Notes under the pieces: generated by a model | What the model saw: the letters and a program-made list of their open reading frames with translations, nothing else | Databases searched by the model: none | Told to the model about the DNA's origin: nothing | Assembly (NCBI GenBank): GCA_037043455.1 | Contig: JAWPHD010011206.1 | Span: 22,047 to 86,046 of the forward strand | Reading direction: 5' to 3' | Length of the DNA: 64,000 nt | Origin: Cyrtodaria siliqua | Lineage: Eukaryota > Mollusca > Bivalvia > Adapedonta > Hiatellidae | Made by a program: the position numbers and the translations under genes | Shown: positions 12,201 to 21,200 of the stretch, piece after piece | Numbering within the stretch: position 1 is the first letter of the stretch | Layout: each line of letters starts with the position of its first letter

Positions 12201-15200
12201 ATGGTTTATTTACATGTGTTGAATGGTTGACAAACTGTTTCGATATATATAGAAAAGAACTAAACGTGAATGTTTCCTCTATTTTTTAAATTTCCTGCAA
12301 TTGTTTTTTTCTGATTTTAAACTTCAAAATCTTGATACTAAGAATTGACAATATGACAGAAATGAGGTATTCAATTGACAATATGACAGAAATGAGGTAT
12401 TCAATTCAATAAAAAAAATAAATATCTATTTCGTTAGCTTTGAAATAAACAGGCCATATTATTATACAATTCACTCTTAATGACTCGGGACACATCTGTT
12501 ATTGGTGGCTTGATGTGGGAGAAAAGCTAAGAGTGGATGGGCATGTTAACCTCTCATATAACCACTGTGTTGTGAATTGAAATAGGTATCCTTCAGTGAA
12601 AATTGAGGGCATTACTGTTTAACATTAACGAGATCATTGTAGTGTTAACACTTCAGTCCCTATAATGTTCAGGTGGGTGACCACGGTAACCTCTCGCATT
12701 TACCACTGGGTCGTGGAAGTTGAATGTACCTTTATTGGTGAAAACCGAGCGTGTTTGACATTAAAAGAATCGTTATTGGTTTGCAGCACCCTTAAATTCA
12801 TTGTCGCTTTTATCTCATTTCACATGTTACATTCTATTTTAATATTTCAGTCCCTTGGCCAGATGAACTTTGAGAAGCCAACTCCTATACAGGCAGCCAC
12901 CATACCTATAGCCCTGTTGGGCAGGGACATATGTGCCTGTGCTGTCACTGGATCAGGTGAGTGCTGTTAAACCACTGTAAAGGTGACCATTCTTATAAGC
13001 AGATATATAGTACTTGTTACTGAGTTGTGTTGAAATTCAGTTGTGTGCTTCCTTACTTGAGAAATGAAGCCACCAAAATTGTTACGTGAAACATTATATG
13101 GGTTGATATTATGAGCAGGCAACACGGGGAAAATGTCATTTTGGAAAACATATTTACAGTGCAGCGACCAAATTCGATACATGTTACACGAAAGTATACA
13201 TTCTTAATATTTACATGAGTATGTTTTATGGTTCATTGGTATCATTGAATTACAGGAAAGACTGTGGCGTTTATGTTGCCCATCTTGGAGAGGCTGCTGT
13301 ACAAACCAAAACAAGCTCCCGTTACACGAGTACTGATCCTCGTGCCGACGCGTGAGTTGGCCGTCCAAGTACACACCGTCGCCAAACACCTGGCTAACTA
13401 CACAAATATAGACATAACGCTCTTGGCTGGTAAGTGAAAATGCATGTTTCTAATCTTGAGAGAAGTGTAATCTGAAAGTTTAATGTTAAATAGTTTGTTT
13501 GAATGCTGTTAGGCGATATATGACGATCAACTTTTATTGTGGTGGAGAACCAGTACTGTATACCTCCTGCCATCCGTAAGAATTGGCACCATCTCACAAG
13601 TTGATCTCCCAGTGGAATCAAACCCGCAGCGGTGAAAGGCGAGGTTTACAGCGCAACGTTAACTCCTCGACCACGGATGCACTTCAGTGTTAAAATAAAA
13701 ACTTGTTATAGTAAAACTCGCTCTGTGACATGAATTTGAAGATTAAATTTTCATTTTATGGTATATGGTATCATTAATTTAGAATTAAAAAAAAAAGTTT
13801 GCTAGTTTAAAAAAAACAAGCATATCTCACAGAGAAAATGTATAGACATCAAGTCAAAATATTACACATCACTGATTGGGAAAAAAATAAATAAAGTAAT
13901 TAAAAGATATTTGAAGTAAACTATTTACTTACAATAGGTGGTCTTGATATCAAACAGCAAGAGGCTGCTCTCAGACTTGGTCCAGACATCGTGATAGCCA
14001 CCCCTGGAAGGTTGATAGATCATCTTCATAATTCGCCGAGTTTTAATCTCAACAGCGTGGAAATACTGGTTCTAGACGAGGCCGACAGGTAGGCTCTGAC
14101 ACAGATACCGGTTTAAAAAAAAGAGTCTTATATTCTATTAAATATTTGTGGGCCCTGATATTGTTTGATACAGTTGTGTTTAGAGAAATTAATATTATGG
14201 TGTTAAAAAAGTATAAGGCATTAATAATTGTATGGTATATGTGATGATTATGGAGTCCTCATTCTGGTTAAAACATGGATGTTATTATAACACAGTGATA
14301 TGGGAGAGATCTTACGCATTGCCTGTTGTCCAATCCCATTCATTACTACTTAAAATATTGTTTAAATTTAATTAACGTAGTGATTATGGTGATGATACTT
14401 AGGTAGATGAATTGTATGGGGAAGATGTACGTTGAGGAAGATTAGGTTGTCCGGTTGACGATGCTGATTATAAAATTGATAACTGTAAATGATGCTAATG
14501 ATGATGAATTGCACAATGTTGAGGAAGATTAGGTTGATTATGATGATGAGGAGGAGGATCAAGATGGTGATTAGGAAAAAGTGTTTGATGATGATGACCA
14601 CAAGCATGCTGGTAGTGATCAGAAGAAGTGTTGAACACTTGTTATAAAAATGTAAGTACAAGTACCAGTTCATGTTAGAAGATATTGATGATGAAGTTTT
14701 AGGTAGTGGTCAACTGTTCAGCACACAGTAAACTGTAACTACAAGTTCTGGTGTAAATCTAGCAGTTAATACTCATTTATAGAATGTTGGACGAGTACTT
14801 TGCTGAGCAGATGAAGGAGGTGATCCGGCTGTGTTCACAGACAAGACAGACAATGTTGTTCTCGGCCACCATGTCAGAAGAAGTAAATGCTAGTATATGG
14901 GCGAAACTGTATTAAACAAAAACATGTTTGTTGGCTTATGTAACCAGTGTATTACTATTATTGCTTGAACTACTGGTTTGTAGATAGTACTTTTTTGCAT
15001 ACCGGATAAGGGTATCTGTGTTTTACACGAGTGATGGAAAGCCTGATCTTTCATATGGGGGCAGATAGAAGTCACGTGCATAACGGTGGTGTTGATAACA
15101 TCATTGTAGAAGCAAGTATATAGGCCTTGAGCCAGGACCCAAAATTTTCGATATTGTTACCAACTCAAGGGACAAATTCTACCATCACTTTTTGAAAAGA

Positions 15201-18200
15201 GCAATGTATATAGATTACATTTTTCCATGATAGCAATCTGGAACAGGTAGCTTATACAAAAAAAAATCGAACATTAATAGGTTATCATTGTAGCGCTTTC
15301 ATATAAGTTTTTGATGTTCATGTTTGAATGTCATGCTTGTGTGAATAATTATTGATGTACTTTTTAAAGATGCACTTAAGTTTATAATTCATTGAGTTAC
15401 ATAAAGCGTAAATAAGCTCTTTTTTAGCACTGAATTTAGTTTAAAATCTCTATTTTGCTTCAAATTAGAAGTCAATTTACCCCACCCACTATTGACACAT
15501 TTCTATGCATTTAGTTTAGTTAATATTTCTTACAATATATGTGTAAACTTGTAAGAATCAGTAATTTACAACCTTTCTACATGATTTAAATAATATTATA
15601 ATATGAATAAGGGATTGTTATGATATATTGATGAAATTAAGTACTAATCAATGTTCATGGCAATGTTCATGGCATTGCACATATGTGTTCAGTAAGCCAG
15701 ATAAAAGTTGAAACACATGCCAAACTGGAAGTATAAGCCTTCCTCAAAGTAACTGCAACATAAATAGTATTAACATGTTCTGATATATACATATATTGCA
15801 CAGACGACACATAGTCCAAAGGATTCTAGATAAAGGAAATGGGCGGTTTAACGTGTGTGTTTTTTTAACAAAAGTCTTTTTTAGGTGTATGCGTCATGGC
15901 AATACTTATAATGATTACACATTTGGATTATGTATTACACATAAATACATGAATTAAACATTGCATATTGCAACGCAAAATCTTAAAAGTTGTCTATTTT
16001 AATACTTTTTAATTACAATTTATGCATATTTTAAGGATTTTTACACCTGAATCACCCCACCCATTACAACACAATGAAGAATTCTGCATATGAAAAGTAA
16101 AAATAGTATACATGTATATGCATTTGCACGAACCATTTCTGTGTTACTGAAAAAAGAATCGACGAAGATGAATTGATTTGAATTGGGGTTTTACGGCGCA
16201 CCAACACAAACATGTTATATGGCGCCAACAGGAATGAACATTCGACTCGGCTCACTCTTTATTAACATCTAGATAAACATTTGCAGAACCTTCTTACCTG
16301 CAGAACTGCAGAGTTGCTGCAAATTCTCAAGTAAACACTCCATTTTTCGCTGGAGCCATGATAACTGCCGCCACTGAAGTAGCACCTGAAACAATACAGG
16401 TTTCATGATGAAAATAATGAACAAAAATGACAAAATTAACAAGAATTCGGGGAAATGTTACCCCTATGCCTGGATATGCAGTGGTCATATTCTTGCTCGG
16501 GAACCACACGGCGTCGACGAAGAAATATGTTTAGGGTGATACCCAGAACACTGTACTAACTACTTACCCTGGCAACTATTTGTTAGTATTGGTGCAGTTA
16601 TTACAATATCACCTGCTTAGGATATGTATCTAAACATAGGTAGTGATGTTCTCCGTATTTCATTTAGAGTATGGAATTAACCTAGGATAGTAAGCATCAA
16701 CCCTAGCGCGGTGGGGGGTGGTGAGGGTGGGTGTGGGGTTGAATATATAGGAATTTAGGAATCTGCCCACTGACAAATAGACACCTATGTTTCTTTTAAC
16801 ATGATGGGAGAAAAAAAAACAAGCGATACACGGGATCGCCTGGTTTACGTCCCCATCCGACGGACGAGGGTAAAAGTGTCTTGCCCAAAAACACACCGAT
16901 AAAATTCACTAGCTCCGGAGAGGCTTTAACCAGGGTCCTCTGAATTTAAAGTCCCCCATGCTATCCACTGCATCAACAGGCTGTATGCGCTCAAGCAGGA
17001 TGACTGCATTAAAATACATACAACTAAAATGTTAATCCGTCATAAAGGTTATATCCAAGAAGATGGATTCACAACGCGAGTTAGCATCAAGTTCATGTAT
17101 GTCGAGTTGCAATATGCCTGCAAGCCTTATATATACCCAGCTCATTGCTGTTTTGATAAACTTGGCAATTAATGCCTTGGGATACAACAGGACAATTAAG
17201 AATACTCAGTACATATTATCTCATTTAAATAATATAACTTAATGTGACAATATAACATACATATAAGATATAAAAATAATTTTAACGCTTCCAAATAAGA
17301 ATCGGTACCCAGTGCATCGAGATAGATTACATTTAGTGATCACGGTTAGTTTACTGATGTTTACTCTAAAAGCTATATCCGACATACATGTCCTATTGCA
17401 GTTAAAGTATCTATCCCGCCAACAACAGCCACATTTTACAACATATGTACATCGTTTCTAAACCTACTGACCACGAGGTATATACATAACTTACATCGTT
17501 TGAGAATCAAAACTCTATAAATACAATATAAAAAGCTTTAACCAGCCAGACAAAAAAATAAATAAATGGATAATTCATTTTACACTTATTCGATTACGGT
17601 TATTACAAAAAACCATGAATAAACATATACTTTTAAGCGACACATATGCATTATTATATGAGATGAACACCTGGATAGAGTTTTGATAAACTGTTTTTGT
17701 AGTGTAATTTTGTCGTCATTTGACGGGTTATTTTAACATTTGTATAACAAACACCTAAAAATCAACAGTTAAACCGTAAAATGCCTTTTCTTTTCCTTTT
17801 TTTTTTTTTTTGCAATTTGTCGAAAATGCAGTGGTCTACTTTGTGATTTTAGTTCATGGATTTATTCAATATTCGACTTGTAAACATGGTTAAGTCTTCA
17901 TAATGGAATACCTTATCAAAAGTCACATTCTCTATATATTTTAGTTCGCTTAAATCTTTTGAAGTGATTTTATGACAAGTTCAAGCCATAAACAAGAGAC
18001 CCACTCGCCTTGTCTCAAAGTGCTCTCACGTTTTAAGAAACAACAACAATTTCTTTATATAAATCTGTAAAACTGTGACCCCCGTAGTGGCCATATTTGA
18101 CCCCATTATCGCCATTTGAACAAACTAGGTAGAAGATCATAAGCTTATGGTACAGGCGAACTATTATTTAGCTTCTGAAGTATCAGAAAAGCTGTTTGAA

Positions 18201-21200
18201 TAAGTTTTCCTATATAATTCAATGTTATATAGTGTGACTCCCGGGACAGGGCAAATTTGATTCCAGGCTTGATTCAAGGGACACGATTAAAATTATTTGG
18301 TACAGGACAATAATCTTAAGCTACATGTAGCTTATTACACCTCTAGCTCTTGTAGTTTCAGAGAAGATGTTTATAGACGTTCCTACATAACGCTATGTAA
18401 ATATGTGATCCCCGGACCGGGCGAAATTTGACCATAAGATCACCATTTGAACAAAATAAATTGGTAGAGATCGATACTCTTATGCTACATGCATCGTATT
18501 AGACCTCTAGCTCTTGTAGTATCAGAAAAAGAATATTTGTATGGACTTTCCTATATAACTCTTTGTAAAACTTTAACCCCAGAACCACCCCAACACCACA
18601 CCCCTCCCCCGTGTGGTTGCCGGGGTAGAATACAACCACTGCAAACACACCGTCACATGCAGAGGGGTAGGACCACCACCCACCCCCCGTTCATATTCTT
18701 TTTGTCATTTTTTTGTTCATGCTCATTAAAGGTCTTCATCATGACCCCTACATTGTTTCAGGTGCCATCTCGCTCACATCACTAAGAGAAGTGGCAGAAA
18801 AACAATAAACGTGGCTCCAGCGTAAATGGTGTGTCTACAATAGAATTTGCAGCAATTTTGCAGTTCAGGGTGAGAAGGTCATAGGCTCATTCTCCATATT
18901 TTATCTCGATGTACATGGAGGATGAGCCTGGCATGTTCATGCCTGTTAGGCGCCATATAACCTTTCATGTGTTGGTGCGCCTTAAAACCCAATTCAATTC
19001 AATAACCCCAGAACCGGGCCATAGTTGGACACAGTCACGATTTAAACAAAAGTGGTAGAGAACCATAAGCTTGTACAATGTGCAAAATAGTAGACCTCTG
19101 GCTATTGTTTTTTTTAAAGAAGAGATTTTAAAGATGTTTCTATATGACTCTATGTAAATATATGACCCCTGGGGCGGAGCCAGATATAACCCCAGGGTCA
19201 ACATTTTAACAAACTTGCTAGTGGACCATAAGCTTATGCTTCATGCATAATATGGGACCTCTAGCTCTTAAAGTTTTAGAGAAAATTATTTATTTTTAAA
19301 GATTTCCTATATAACTGTATGAAAAAATGTTACCCCCGGGGCTGGGCCATATTTGACCCTGGGGTCACCATTTTAAAATACTTGGTAGAGGACAGTAAAT
19401 GTATAATACATGCAAAATATTAGACCTGTAGCTCTTCTAGTTTCATCGAAACGATTTTTTAAAGAAACAAGAGTTTTGCTTAAAAGGGGGAGATAACTCT
19501 AATAATCTAGGAATCAGCTACCCTGTTCACACTGCTATCATGGATTTTTTGTTTCTCTACAAGGTACTCAATAACATGGTACTAGTAAGAATTTGTCCCT
19601 TGAGCTGGTAACAAAAAAGTGTATGGCTCACGGTCTAAAGGGTTCAGTGGCATCATGGGTCCAGTGGCATCAAGGGTCCAGTGGCATCAGGGGATCAACA
19701 CACCGCTCATTTGTCACATTTGATATAGATGAATTTAAAATCGATATTGAATACAATACTATATTCTGAATGCATCTCAACAAGTTATCGCAATGAAATT
19801 CATGTATTGCTAAATCTAATTCTACATTTTTACAGGTCAAAGATCTCGCTGCTGTGTCTTTAAATTGGCCGATTCGTGTGTTTATCAACGAGAGCACAGA
19901 TACGGCCTTTAAACTGCGGCAAGAATTTATCAGGATACGCCCAAACAAGGAGGGTGACAGGGAGGCGGTGGTGGCAGGTAGGAATTATAACCATCTTGAT
20001 TTAAGGCATTTGATACCTGCAGTTTTGCTCTACTTTTTGAGGCAAAGGCAAGCTATTCTACTTGTCCTGACATCGGCGTCGGTTTACATTATACATTAAA
20101 CACATCTCAGAAACCGCTTAAAGGAATTAATTGAAACTTTACACATGCATTCACTTTCATAATAGGAACTTATACAGACAAGGGCCATAACTCTGTTATG
20201 AATTTTAGCAGAACTATGCTCCTTTTTATCTCCCATCCCCCGTTACTGAAGGCAGAAGGGGATATAGTAATGGCTTCTGACTGTCTGTACATAGTTCATA
20301 CAGTAGGACAGATCTACTAGGAGTAAATGGAATATAAACAAACAAAGTACCTGTCATTTCTTGGGCATTGTTTTTGGTATTGTGATGGGATATCCTGACT
20401 GTAAAATTCCATATTGTAAAGTATCAAAAAAACAACGTCCAAGATATCAACAACAAAACTAATGGAAAAATGTCATTTGTTGCAGCCCTAGTGAGTCGGA
20501 CATTTCAGGACCACTGTATTGTGTTCATACAGACCAAGGTGCAGGCACACAGGATGCATCTGGTACTGGGCTTGCTGGGAATAAATGTGGGCGAGTTACA
20601 CGGAAACTTGTCACAAGCACAGGTTAGTCAAGTTATTCTTTTTGCGTTACTGTTTCAATTTGAGTTTCTCATTTTTTGCAAAAATAAAATGTTATACAAA
20701 ATTCAATATTAAAGAAACTAACCCGCTAAATAGCAAAATTACTCTACTAAACTGTTTATTGAAACTCTATCCAGGTCATGTAATATTATTGCACCTCGCA
20801 CAAAATCCTAGGAATTTCATTGGATTAGAGCGGTTACATGGTGACCCTCTATTATTCTATAGTGGGTCAGTAGATTTCATAGAGGGTCACTAAAACAATA
20901 TGGACTACAATTCCGATTCAAAGTTTATATCATTTGCAAATAGTTCTTTACGGTGTTAGTAACAAACATAAGTAAATTTAATAATGTTTTTAAACTGTAC
21001 CGGTCGTGACGTCAACGTCATGACGTCGTTGACGTCACGACGTCGAATTGCGCGAACGTCTGAATGACGTTGACGCTCCATTAAAATGGGTTAAATATCG
21101 GCATTTGCCTTAAAAGAGGTGCTCGATGCAATAAATCAGTTATTGGGTTTGTTACTGACCACCTACAGAAACATGTGGGGTCAGTCAGATGTATAGGGGG

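Noticed and set aside
12665..12850. Upstream in-frame extension of DDX27 exon F ([15 protein letters not shown]..)
   Set aside because: The acceptor at 12850 and phase-0 join to exon E place the exon start at 12851; the extension has no family similarity.
19854..20099. Extension of exon J past its donor into the intron
   Set aside because: The donor gtagga at 19978 and in-phase join to exon K fit the family exactly.
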